A DNA stretch of 5,162 nt. Source: an uncultured Prevotella sp. (GTDB taxonomy: Bacteria; Bacteroidota; Bacteroidia; Bacteroidales; Bacteroidaceae). Within the stretch, counting starts at the first letter, position 1, and each line of letters opens with the position of its first letter. Made by a program: the position numbers and the translations under genes. The stretch lies in NCBI GenBank assembly GCA_945863825.1, contig CAMBBY010000144.1:1-5162 (forward strand), given 5' to 3'. The notes under the pieces are model-generated. The model did no database searches. It saw only the letters and a list, made by a program, of their open reading frames with translations, and was not told the DNA's origin. Positions 1 through 5,162 of the stretch are shown here, one piece after another.

Positions 1-46
1 AGATTCGCCTTAGTCTCGTGGGCTCGGAGATGTGTATAAGAGACAG
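1..46. other. Untrimmed Illumina Nextera i7-side adapter (not genomic)
   Basis: Bases 1-4 (AGAT) match the last bases of the P7 flow-cell oligo. Bases 5-12 (TCGCCTTA) match the Nextera N701 index as it appears in the primer. Bases 13-46 are the 34-nt Nextera read-2 adapter, ending in the 19-bp Tn5 mosaic end AGATGTGTATAAGAGACAG at 28-46. This is library-construction sequence and should be masked. Genomic DNA starts at 47. Reading through it creates the artefactual peptide beginning MGSEMCIRDS fused to the first real gene. Confidence 0.98.
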
Positions 47-47
47 T

Positions 48-545
48 CATAGACTTGTGAAAATTATGAATTACTCTTCACCACACAGCAAAAGTATGAG
101 CGACCGCGTGGTAGAGCCTTTCCTCATGATGAACAATAATAATGATGTGCGCTGCTATGAATTAAGTTCGAAGATGAATAAGACGTTTAAGGTGGCCCGA
201 ATGGGAGATGTAATTTTGCTTGATTTGGAGTGGAGTAATGAAGCAAAACATAAGCAGATGTTTACCGATCTCTTTATGTTTAGTGGAGATGAACGCTTAC
301 TGGTCAAGCTTCGTTTGGATCAGCTTGCATATAATGTATTCGTAGAAGAATATCCAAAATCTGCCGATTTCATCGTGAAAGAGACGGAGAAATCATGGAT
401 TTTTGAAGCAGAAATGGCAAGTTATATAGGTATCTCCAGATTTGTTTTAGGCTTGTTTGGTCATATAGAGGTTATAGAAAGTCCTGCTTTCTATGACTAT
501 CTGAAAAAGGAGATTCAGATGATGTCAGAAAAAGCAGGACTGTAA
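48..545 (+). CDS. WYL-domain transcriptional regulator, C-terminal part (5' truncated by end of insert)
   Basis: Partial gene: 165 residues from the first whole genomic codon (CAT at 48) to TAA at 543-545. The fragment reads like the C-terminal half of Bacteroidales WYL regulators. The WYL fold starts near residues 3-10 (LVKIMNYS), followed by SDRVVEPF (18-25), RCYEL at the position of the name-giving W-Y-L motif (35-39), and NKTFKVARM (44-52). A WCX-like C-terminal extension runs from about 83 to 157 and ends SPAFYDYLKKEI (145-156). Known full-length members are roughly 300-350 residues with an N-terminal winged helix-turn-helix; that half is missing here. They act as cytoplasmic DNA-binding regulators, often sensing ligands or nucleic acid. 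The family assignment is from remembered motifs; target and ligand are unknown. An in-frame ATG at 66 exists, but family-like sequence continues upstream of it to the insert edge, so I treat the gene as truncated rather than starting there. The gene converges on the GH28 gene, so it is not in an operon with it. Confidence 0.8.
   Translation, partial: HRLVKIMNYSSPHSKSMSDRVVEPFLMMNNNNDVRCYELSSKMNKTFKVARMGDVILLDLEWSNEAKHKQMFTDLFMFSGDERLLVKLRLDQLAYNVFVEEYPKSADFIVKETEKSWIFEAEMASYIGISRFVLGLFGHIEVIESPAFYDYLKKEIQMMSEKAGL
480..541 (-). terminator. Nested stem-loop at the convergent gene junction, candidate terminator for the GH28 transcript
   Basis: An 11-bp perfect inverted repeat, AGTCCTGCTTT (480-490) with AAAGCAGGACT (531-541), encloses two further stems: TGAC/GTCA (494-497 with 524-527) and ATCTGA/TCAGAT (499-504 with 515-520). 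The terminal loop is 10 nt (505-514). In total about 22 bases of each side pair. It overlaps the last codons of the WYL gene. Read on the minus strand it begins 35 nt after the GH28 stop, where a terminator is expected. On that strand the downstream tract is only TTCTATAA after the arm's final T, a weak U-run, so the terminator role is inferred. On the plus strand there is no T-run after it. The structure itself is directly visible. Confidence 0.5.
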
Positions 546-575
546 TCTAAAGTAATTGATATAATCTTGAGAAAA

Positions 576-2153
576 TTAGAAGTCAAGGGTAATACCGTTG
601 GCATCTATTTTCTTATATGTCTTTCCGTTGACACTTACATTCTTGGAATTCTTGGCATCAAAGGTATGAGTCTTGGCAGAAACCTTGATGTTTTCCAACT
701 TCACACCATCGGTGCGGTTGATAACGATGCCCTGCTCGGCATTGTTTACCTCCATATCCTTGATGCTGATGTTCTGCACAGGCATCTCTGGAAGACCATT
801 GAAGTAGGCAGCACGGCGTGCGCCACGGCAGATGACGTGGTTGATGTCGATGTTGCGGAAGGCAGGGGTGGTTTCATCTACCTTCTTCATATCTACCACC
901 TGTTGCTTCTTCTGGTCGCCGTCGTTTAATGCTTCAACTGCTGATTTTCCACCATAATAGAGATCAAAGGTGATCACATCGGTTTGGATATCAAACATAG
1001 ACATATCCTGGATGTAGATGTTCTCAACGACACCGCCACGACCACGGGCACTCTTGAAACGTAAACCAACATCAGTACCGAGGAACTGGCAATCACGTAC
1101 CATGATGTTCTTGACACCACCGCTCATTTCGCTACCAACCACGAAACCGCCATGTCCTTTGAATACGGTACAACCATCGACAATCACGTTTTCACATGGA
1201 ATGCCACGTTTTCTTCCGTCAAGGTCTTTACCGCTCTTGATACAGATACCATCATCACCTACGTCAAAAGTAGAATTGACAATCAGTGCGTTCTTGCATG
1301 ATTCCAAATCAAGACCATCACCATTCTGGGCAAAAGAAGGATTGCGTACCAACACATCCTCAATAAGGACATTCTCGCACATCAAAGGATGGATATTCCA
1401 GGCTGGAGAGTTCTGGAAGATCACGCCGTTGAGCCAAACGTTCTTGCAACTGATGAGACTTACCATCACAGGACGGAGATAGTCTTTCACTTCATTCCAG
1501 CCTTCTTCGGTTGTAATGCCGAGCGGAACGTTCATGCCAGCGCCTTTTTCATCAGCTTTGAGAGCAGCCTCAGAAGGGAACCAGTAGTTAGGATTCTTGA
1601 AAGCACCGCCACGGGAAGTAATCTCTTTCCACTGGGCAGAAGTAACCTTGGCTTTCTTCAATGGGCGCCAATATTCGCCGTTTCCATCGATGGCACCCTG
1701 ACCGGTGATAGCCACGTTCTGCAAGTTTCTACCAGAGATAGGAGACTGGCAGCGGCGGGTGTCAAGACCTTCAAAAGAGGTTTCTACGAGAGGATAGAGG
1801 TTGACATCAGCAGAAAAGAGGATGACACCACCTTTTTCGATATGCAGGTTGATGTTGCTTTTCAGTGTGATAGGACCTGTAAACCATACACCTTGTGGAA
1901 CGATCAGTTTACCACCGCCTTTCTGATCCAGCGCGTCAATCGCTTTCTTGAAAGCATCAGTACAAAGCGTAGAACCATCGCCGATAGCTCCGAAATCCTT
2001 GAGGTTAACCTCGTTGGCAGGGAATTGAGGGCGTGTTACCTTCTCCATCTGGAATGGAAGATTCTGGTAAAGCTCGTCATAATTGTTGGTTTCTGCTGCC
2101 TGTGACGCAAAAGTTGCCAGGCATGCAAATACGAAACTGAAAAATTTCTTCAT
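576..2153 (-). CDS. Secreted glycoside hydrolase family 28 (polygalacturonase-like pectinase)
   Basis: A complete 525-residue protein. It starts with a Sec signal peptide (MKKF, hydrophobic 4-18, probable cleavage after A19 or A20), so it should be periplasmic or outer-surface. The mature part opens with a pectate-lyase-superfamily N-terminus ([12 protein letters not shown], 49-60; [16 protein letters not shown], 79-94), then the right-handed parallel beta-helix typical of GH28. The expected active-site signatures are present in order: NGDGLD (277-282, D279), GDDG (299-302, D300 and D301), GHGG (333-336, H334) and RFK (365-367). These match the Asp triad, His and Arg-x-Lys of polygalacturonases, which invert the anomeric centre while hydrolysing galacturonosyl bonds. 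An insertion of about 65 residues (roughly 160-225) lies before the core, in the manner of bacterial exo-acting members. Galacturonan or rhamnogalacturonan side-region hydrolysis is likely; exact substrate and exo/endo mode cannot be read from sequence. The ATG at 2153 is preceded by an AT-rich leader without Shine-Dalgarno, as usual in Bacteroidota. The gene is transcribed divergently from the C10 peptidase. No frameshift or missing catalytic residue is seen. Confidence 0.93.
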   Translation of the reverse strand: MKKFFSFVFACLATFASQAAETNNYDELYQNLPFQMEKVTRPQFPANEVNLKDFGAIGDGSTLCTDAFKKAIDALDQKGGGKLIVPQGVWFTGPITLKSNINLHIEKGGVILFSADVNLYPLVETSFEGLDTRRCQSPISGRNLQNVAITGQGAIDGNGEYWRPLKKAKVTSAQWKEITSRGGAFKNPNYWFPSEAALKADEKGAGMNVPLGITTEEGWNEVKDYLRPVMVSLISCKNVWLNGVIFQNSPAWNIHPLMCENVLIEDVLVRNPSFAQNGDGLDLESCKNALIVNSTFDVGDDGICIKSGKDLDGRKRGIPCENVIVDGCTVFKGHGGFVVGSEMSGGVKNIMVRDCQFLGTDVGLRFKSARGRGGVVENIYIQDMSMFDIQTDVITFDLYYGGKSAVEALNDGDQKKQQVVDMKKVDETTPAFRNIDINHVICRGARRAAYFNGLPEMPVQNISIKDMEVNNAEQGIVINRTDGVKLENIKVSAKTHTFDAKNSKNVSVNGKTYKKIDANGITLDF

Positions 2154-2205
2154 GAATTAATCTGGGTTTAATAGAGTTATTAATAAATAGCTATTATTTC
2201 TTGTT

Positions 2206-2233
2206 CTGCATATAGGTTGCAGTTGATGTTGCA
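2206..2233 (-). repeat. Small hairpin and GTTGCA direct repeat in the GH28 leader/start-site region
   Basis: CTGCA (2206-2210) and TGCAG (2218-2222) form a 5-bp hairpin with a 7-nt loop that would lie at the very 5' end of the GH28 mRNA. In addition, GTTGCA occurs twice with a 12-nt period (2216-2221 and 2228-2233), bracketing the predicted start site and touching the -7 box. Such elements could affect mRNA stability or bind a regulator, but they are short and could be chance in AT-rich DNA. Confidence 0.25.
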
Positions 2234-2263
2234 AAAATACGCATTTAATTTCTTATCGCCAAA
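2232..2263 (-). promoter_or_regulatory. Bacteroidota-type (sigma-ABfr) promoter for the GH28 gene
   Basis: On the minus strand, TTTG at 2263-2260 is followed after exactly 20 nt by TATTTTTG at 2239-2232. This fits the Bacteroidota consensus of a -33 TTTG and a -7 TAnnTTTG separated by about 19-21 nt. Initiation would be expected near 2225-2227, giving a leader of about 70 nt before the ATG at 2153. The match is seen directly; activity is inferred. Confidence 0.65.
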
Positions 2264-2283
2264 TAAATGGGATATTATTATAT

Positions 2284-2297
2284 CGCAAACGTTTTCG
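2284..2297. promoter_or_regulatory. LacI/GalR-type operator-like palindrome between divergent promoters
   Basis: CGCAAACGTTTTCG is a 14-bp palindrome with a single mismatched pair (2286/2295) and a perfect 8-bp core AAACGTTT centred on CG (2290/2291). CG-centred palindromes of this kind are typical LacI/GalR-family operators; the 14 bases also fit the E. coli PurR box consensus. It lies 20 bp upstream of the -33 box of the GH28 promoter and 42 bp upstream of the -33-like box of the C10 promoter. That suits an upstream activator site or a shared control site better than simple promoter occlusion. No LacI-type gene is in the window, and the adjacent regulator is of WYL type, so the cognate protein is unknown. 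Confidence 0.45.
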
Positions 2298-2316
2298 CTC
2301 ATGGGAATATAGCAAT

Positions 2317-2346
2317 TTGCAGAATTTTCTTAGGAAAAACTTGCAA
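2317..2346. repeat. Imperfect inverted repeat overlapping the C10 -33 element
   Basis: TTGCAGAATTTTC (2317-2329) and GAAAAACTTGCAA (2334-2346) are inverted copies with 10 of 13 positions paired and a 4-nt spacer TTAG. The right arm contains the CTTG at 2340-2343 proposed as the -33 element, so a protein bound here would compete with or position RNA polymerase at the C10 promoter. AT-rich arms make chance occurrence possible. Confidence 0.3.
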
Positions 2347-2371
2347 GTGTAGAAGATTTGTCGTATATTTG
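2340..2371 (+). promoter_or_regulatory. Bacteroidota-type promoter for the C10 peptidase gene
   Basis: TATATTTG at 2364-2371 is an exact TAnnTTTG -7 box. Twenty nt upstream, CTTG at 2340-2343 matches three of four bases of the TTTG -33 element. Initiation would fall near 2377-2379, leaving a leader of about 35 nt to the ATG at 2412. This placement argues against the in-frame TTG at 2358, which would lie upstream of the -7 box. Confidence 0.6.
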
Positions 2372-2411
2372 TGGTCGATACAACTCATTTAAACTTTTTG
2401 ATATATTGCTT

Positions 2412-5015
2412 ATGAAATGTATTCGTTTACACCTATTATTGTTAACCCTGTTGTTGATCTCTATATCAGCATTTGCAGGACCACGTAGTTTCCGACAAGC
2501 CAAGCAGATCGCAGAGCGCCAGGCTGCTTTGTTGGGTATTGTCATGGATGAGTCTGCTCAATCACAGGCGAAGTCTTTCGGTTTTGGTGACAAAACTCAG
2601 AAATCTCAGGCTTCTGGTCAGGAAACTGCCAGTTATTATGTCTTTCCTCATGGTGAGGGAAAGGGTTTCACGATTGTGTCGGGCGATGATTGTCTGCCGG
2701 AAATCGTAGGTTATACCGATCAGGGGACTTATGATGAGGCATCTCTTCCGGAAAATTATAAGAACTTCATGAAGGCTTATCAGGAGATGGTAGGGGCTTT
2801 GACCAAGGGCGATCAAGCTACTTTGCGCAATTTGGCAGAGGTGAAAGCTTACCGTTCTTCTGTAAATTCTACTCATTCCAAGGCAGTTTCTCCATTATTG
2901 GGTAATATTGCATGGAATCAGAGTAAGCCTTTTAATAATATGTGTCCGATTTATGATGGAAAAAATCGGGCAGTCACTGGTTGTGTGGCTACGGCTATGG
3001 CACAGGTGATGGCTTATTATAAGCATCCTAAACAATTGTTGCAGGATATTCCTGAATATACTAAGAATTGGTATGGCAGAGATGTAGCTGTTCCTGGTAT
3101 CAGCAAGAGCGATGGCGTATATGATTGGGACAACATGTTACCTTTCTATAGTAGTGCCGAGGGTAGTTATACCGAAGCACAGGCCAATGCCGTAGCCAAA
3201 CTGATGTTTCATTGTGGAGCTGCCGTGAAGATGGGGTATGGTGAAATGTCGGGTGCAAATCTTACGCCAGCACCTTTGGCTAAGTATTTCGGATATGATG
3301 CCGATATGATGCTGGATTTATCCCGTTCTTTATATTCTCTGGCAGAATGGACTCAGATTCTTGACAATGAATTGGCTGCTGGGCGTCCTGTTTTCTATTC
3401 AGGTTCTTCTACCGATGGTGGTCATCAGTTTATCTGTGACGGTTCCGATGGACAGGGACTTTATCATATCAACTGGGGCTGGGGAGGCTATCAGAATGGT
3501 TATTTCGATGTTACGATCTTGAATCCTGAGAAGGGTGGTGTCGGCTCCGGTAATGCACCAGATGGTTACAACCGCAGTTGTAGTATGTTGGTTGGTGTGG
3601 CTCCAGACAATGGTAAGGTAGATGAGCCTGTAGCACCTTTCGCTCCTATTGTGCAGAGCTATTGGGATAAAAAGTCTGTTTTTGAACTGACTAAGGATAC
3701 AAGAAATCAGGTTTCAGATAAATTTGCCTTGAAAATACAGAATTATTTCTGTAATCAGAGTCGTCAGGATATGACAGGCTCTATCGCTTATGGTATATTG
3801 AAGTCTGATGGTACTTATGTCCCAATTTCTGGGGTTAAGGAATTCTCTTTTAAGGGTATTCAAGATAATGGCAACACTTATGGTAATACTTTCTTGTTTG
3901 AATTTGATTATGCTTTCCCAATCGGACAGACCACGATCTATGCGATTTACAGTACCGATCATGTTCATTGGAACAAATGCGCTAATTCTGAAATGCGACC
4001 TTATGTCGTTGAGGCTACAGCTCAAAAACTGACTCAGGTTCGTTCGCAATTGAAAGCAGATATCAATCCAACTGAAGAACTATTGGGTGGATTTACCAAT
4101 GGCTTTGAAATTACTATTCAGAATCAAGGTGATATTGAATATTTGGGAGCCATCAATATCTTCAGCAATACGACTGCTACCATGCCAGACCAAGCCGCGA
4201 TGGAGGTTTATGTCACGGTTCCAGCACATAGTTCTATTACCAGAAAGGTAGAGTTGTCTCCTTCGGCGGGTGATTTGTATCTCTGGCTGACTGATGCAGG
4301 AGCAGAGAATGTCTTTGTCAATGGTAAGAAGTTTACGGTGGGAGCTACACCTGCAGCCCCTGTATTCACAGTTGTAAAAGCATGGACCAATGCTGCTCCA
4401 AATGAATATGAGACCGAAAAGGCGACTTATGGTAGTAATAAAGTGAAAGCTCCAAAGACGAATGATGCTTTTGCCCAATTCAATTATGCAATCAAGAACG
4501 ATGGAGGTACTGCCTTGTTGAAATATCTCTTGAAAGCATACAGTACGAATGAGTGGACCTATGTTCCTAGTATTGAGACGGTACGCATTCCTGGTAATGG
4601 AGCGACCACTACAATATCCAGGTCTTTTGACCCTAACGAGTTGGGAGGTAATACTATCGTCTCGGATTTGCGATTCATTAGTTTGACAGATAATGAATAT
4701 TACGATATTCCAACCACTTTGTCTAAAAACAGACTTGATATAGTTTCGGGTGGCTATTATTTGTTTGAGCCATTTAAATTGGTTGTCTATGTAGCTGGTC
4801 AGCCTTCTGGTATTTCAACCATTTCCTTGAACAAGGGTATCTATGGTGGCAATGGCGAGATTATCATATCATCTGACCGCTCTCAGACCGTAAAGATCTT
4901 TAATCTGAGTGGACAGAAAGTAACTTCAGTTGCAGTTCAGGCAGGTGAAAGACAAGTGATTCCTGTGCCTTCAGGCATTTATATTGTAAATGGAATCAAA
5001 GTGATTGTGAAGTAA
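2412..5015 (+). CDS. Secreted C10-family (streptopain-like) cysteine peptidase with C-terminal sorting-like tail
   Basis: A complete 867-residue protein from ATG 2412. Residues 1-22 are a Sec signal peptide (long Leu/Ile core, AFA then G23). Residues 23 to about 160 resemble the streptopain (SpeB) inhibitory propeptide, including YYVFPH...GFTIVSGDD (75-93) and EIVGYTDQGTYD (97-108). The papain-fold domain (about 161-398) has the nucleophile Cys191 in TGCVATAMAQVMAYY, His338 in GGHQFICDG and NWGWGG (354-359). Cys191 and His338 lie almost exactly where SpeB zymogen has Cys192 and His340. Family members are made as zymogens and degrade extracellular protein. About 405-800 is beta-rich and probably consists of Ig-like or CARDB-like modules, one around 544-645 with EITIQNQGDIEYLGAINIF; this makes it far longer than SpeB (about 400). 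The end (about 806-867: VKIFNLSGQKV, PSGIYIVNGIKVIVK) resembles Por-secretion/type IX sorting domains. No secretion machinery is in the window, so surface anchoring or export by that route is inference. The start at 2412 is chosen because it begins a clean signal peptide just downstream of the promoter. Confidence 0.92.
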   Translation: MKCIRLHLLLLTLLLISISAFAGPRSFRQAKQIAERQAALLGIVMDESAQSQAKSFGFGDKTQKSQASGQETASYYVFPHGEGKGFTIVSGDDCLPEIVGYTDQGTYDEASLPENYKNFMKAYQEMVGALTKGDQATLRNLAEVKAYRSSVNSTHSKAVSPLLGNIAWNQSKPFNNMCPIYDGKNRAVTGCVATAMAQVMAYYKHPKQLLQDIPEYTKNWYGRDVAVPGISKSDGVYDWDNMLPFYSSAEGSYTEAQANAVAKLMFHCGAAVKMGYGEMSGANLTPAPLAKYFGYDADMMLDLSRSLYSLAEWTQILDNELAAGRPVFYSGSSTDGGHQFICDGSDGQGLYHINWGWGGYQNGYFDVTILNPEKGGVGSGNAPDGYNRSCSMLVGVAPDNGKVDEPVAPFAPIVQSYWDKKSVFELTKDTRNQVSDKFALKIQNYFCNQSRQDMTGSIAYGILKSDGTYVPISGVKEFSFKGIQDNGNTYGNTFLFEFDYAFPIGQTTIYAIYSTDHVHWNKCANSEMRPYVVEATAQKLTQVRSQLKADINPTEELLGGFTNGFEITIQNQGDIEYLGAINIFSNTTATMPDQAAMEVYVTVPAHSSITRKVELSPSAGDLYLWLTDAGAENVFVNGKKFTVGATPAAPVFTVVKAWTNAAPNEYETEKATYGSNKVKAPKTNDAFAQFNYAIKNDGGTALLKYLLKAYSTNEWTYVPSIETVRIPGNGATTTISRSFDPNELGGNTIVSDLRFISLTDNEYYDIPTTLSKNRLDIVSGGYYLFEPFKLVVYVAGQPSGISTISLNKGIYGGNGEIIISSDRSQTVKIFNLSGQKVTSVAVQAGERQVIPVPSGIYIVNGIKVIVK

Positions 5016-5016
5016 T

Positions 5017-5062
5017 ACCATCATGAAATAGGATGAATGTCTCCAGCGTGATGGTGGAGATA
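5017..5062 (+). terminator. Alternative hairpins downstream of the C10 gene, weak terminator candidate
   Basis: Just after the stop, ACCATCATG (5017-5025) pairs with CGTGATGGT (5047-5055), nine pairs including one G-U, across a 21-nt loop. The overlapping TGTCTCCA (5038-5045) pairs with TGGAGATA (5055-5062), eight pairs including one G-U, across a 9-nt loop. The two stems share bases and the second begins inside the loop of the first, so they are mutually exclusive. Neither is followed by a T-run (next bases AAGAGAAAAG), so this is not a canonical intrinsic terminator. It could be a 3' stabilising structure or a processed end. Confidence 0.3.
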
Positions 5063-5075
5063 AAGAGAAAAGTCC

Positions 5076-5093
5076 CACAGATTTCACAGATAT
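5076..5093. repeat. Two-unit tandem repeat CACAGATTT / CACAGATAT
   Basis: Two 9-nt units differing at one position occupy 5076-5084 and 5085-5093, followed by TTTT. CACAGAT-rich strings of this kind recur, to my recollection, in Bacteroides/Prevotella intergenic regions, so this may be the edge of a dispersed element cut by the end of the insert. The rest of 5063-5116 shows no gene or other signal I can support. Confidence 0.3.
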
Positions 5094-5116
5094 TTTTCGA
5101 TGCCAAAACTTAAATC

Positions 5117-5162
5117 CTGTCTCTTATACACATCTGACGCTGCCGACGATACTCCTTGTGTA
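5117..5162. other. Untrimmed Illumina Nextera i5-side adapter (not genomic)
   Basis: Bases 5117-5149 are the reverse complement of the 33-nt Nextera read-1 adapter, beginning with the inverted Tn5 mosaic end CTGTCTCTTATACACATCT at 5117-5135. Bases 5150-5157 (TACTCCTT) are the reverse complement of index AAGGAGTA (S507). Bases 5158-5162 (GTGTA) match the start of the complement of the P5 oligo. Genomic DNA ends at 5116. Mask this segment. Confidence 0.98.

Noticed and set aside
66..545. WYL fragment as a complete short gene starting at ATG 66
   Set aside because: The frame upstream (HRLVKI) already reads like the family and runs to the insert edge, and the protein is about half the usual length. 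Truncation is the simpler explanation.
1389..2105. 238-codon plus-strand open frame opposite the GH28 gene (with similar ones at 567-929 and 1018-1482)
   Set aside because: They lie antisense to a gene with full catalytic signatures, resemble no family I know, and have no promoter or leader. They are shadows of the GH28 coding frame.
2121..2153. Lipoprotein signal in the GH28 protein (Cys11)
   Set aside because: The residues before Cys11 are V-F-A, a poor lipobox, and the Cys lies inside the hydrophobic core. Type I cleavage after A19 or A20 fits better.
2358..2411. 18-codon N-terminal extension of the C10 peptidase from TTG 2358
   Set aside because: It would place translation start upstream of the -7 box and bury the signal peptide. 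ATG 2412 gives a clean signal peptide.
2154..2411. tRNA, small RNA gene or riboswitch in the divergent intergenic region
   Set aside because: No cloverleaf or known aptamer pattern was found; the region is accounted for by two promoters, an operator-like palindrome and short repeats.
4080..4478. 132-codon minus-strand open frame, and those at 3714-4049, 2562-2876 and 2330-2545
   Set aside because: They are antisense to the C10 coding region, low-complexity-like translations without recognisable domains or start signals.
47..5116. Polysaccharide utilisation locus
   Set aside because: GH28 is typical of pectin loci, but no SusC/SusD pair, hybrid two-component sensor or other carbohydrate enzyme is visible, so the claim cannot be supported from this window.
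47..5116. CRISPR array or natural insertion sequence
   Set aside because: No regularly spaced repeats and no transposase or integrase-like coding sequence were seen on either strand.
28..5135. 19-bp perfect terminal inverted repeats flanking all three genes, as in a composite transposon
   Set aside because: They are the Tn5 mosaic ends of Nextera adapters, continuous with the read-1 and read-2 adapter sequences and index barcodes. No transposase gene is present.

Overview
The window is a complete short contig or long read, about 5.07 kb of genomic DNA (47-5116), with untrimmed Illumina Nextera (Tn5) adapters and index sequences at both ends. The genomic part looks like a gut-type Bacteroidota, most likely a Prevotella/Segatella-like Bacteroidales. 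Four things point that way: the protein families (a Bacteroidales-style WYL regulator, a secreted GH28 pectinase, a C10/streptopain-like protease with a Por-secretion-like tail), AT-rich leaders without Shine-Dalgarno sequences, and two good matches to the Bacteroidota sigma-ABfr promoter (TTTG, about 20 nt, TAnnTTTG). Genus-level assignment is inference.

Layout. At 48-545 (+) lies the 3' part of a WYL-domain transcriptional regulator, cut at its 5' side by the end of the insert; its apparent GTG start and first nine residues are adapter. It converges, with a 30-nt gap, on a complete secreted GH28 polygalacturonase-like hydrolase at 576-2153 (-). A strong nested stem-loop (480-541) sits in the last codons of the regulator, just downstream of the GH28 stop, where a terminator for the GH28 transcript would be expected. 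A 258-nt divergent intergenic region (2154-2411) carries back-to-back promoters for GH28 and for the next gene. Between them is a CG-centred AAACGTTT palindrome that resembles a LacI/GalR-family operator. At 2412-5015 (+) lies a complete 867-residue C10 cysteine peptidase with signal peptide, propeptide, catalytic domain, beta-rich repeats and a C-terminal tail resembling a type IX secretion sorting domain. The last 101 genomic bases hold two mutually exclusive small hairpins and a short CACAGAT tandem repeat, and no gene.

How the parts fit together. Both complete genes encode exported degradative enzymes, one for pectic polysaccharide and one for protein, and share one divergent control region, so joint or opposed regulation through the palindrome is plausible but unproven. 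No SusC/SusD pair, transport gene or matching regulator is inside the window, so membership of a polysaccharide utilisation locus cannot be shown. I see no previously undescribed multi-gene system. The points most worth following are the divergent control region, the stem-loop at the convergent junction, the modular C10 protease and the adapter artefact.
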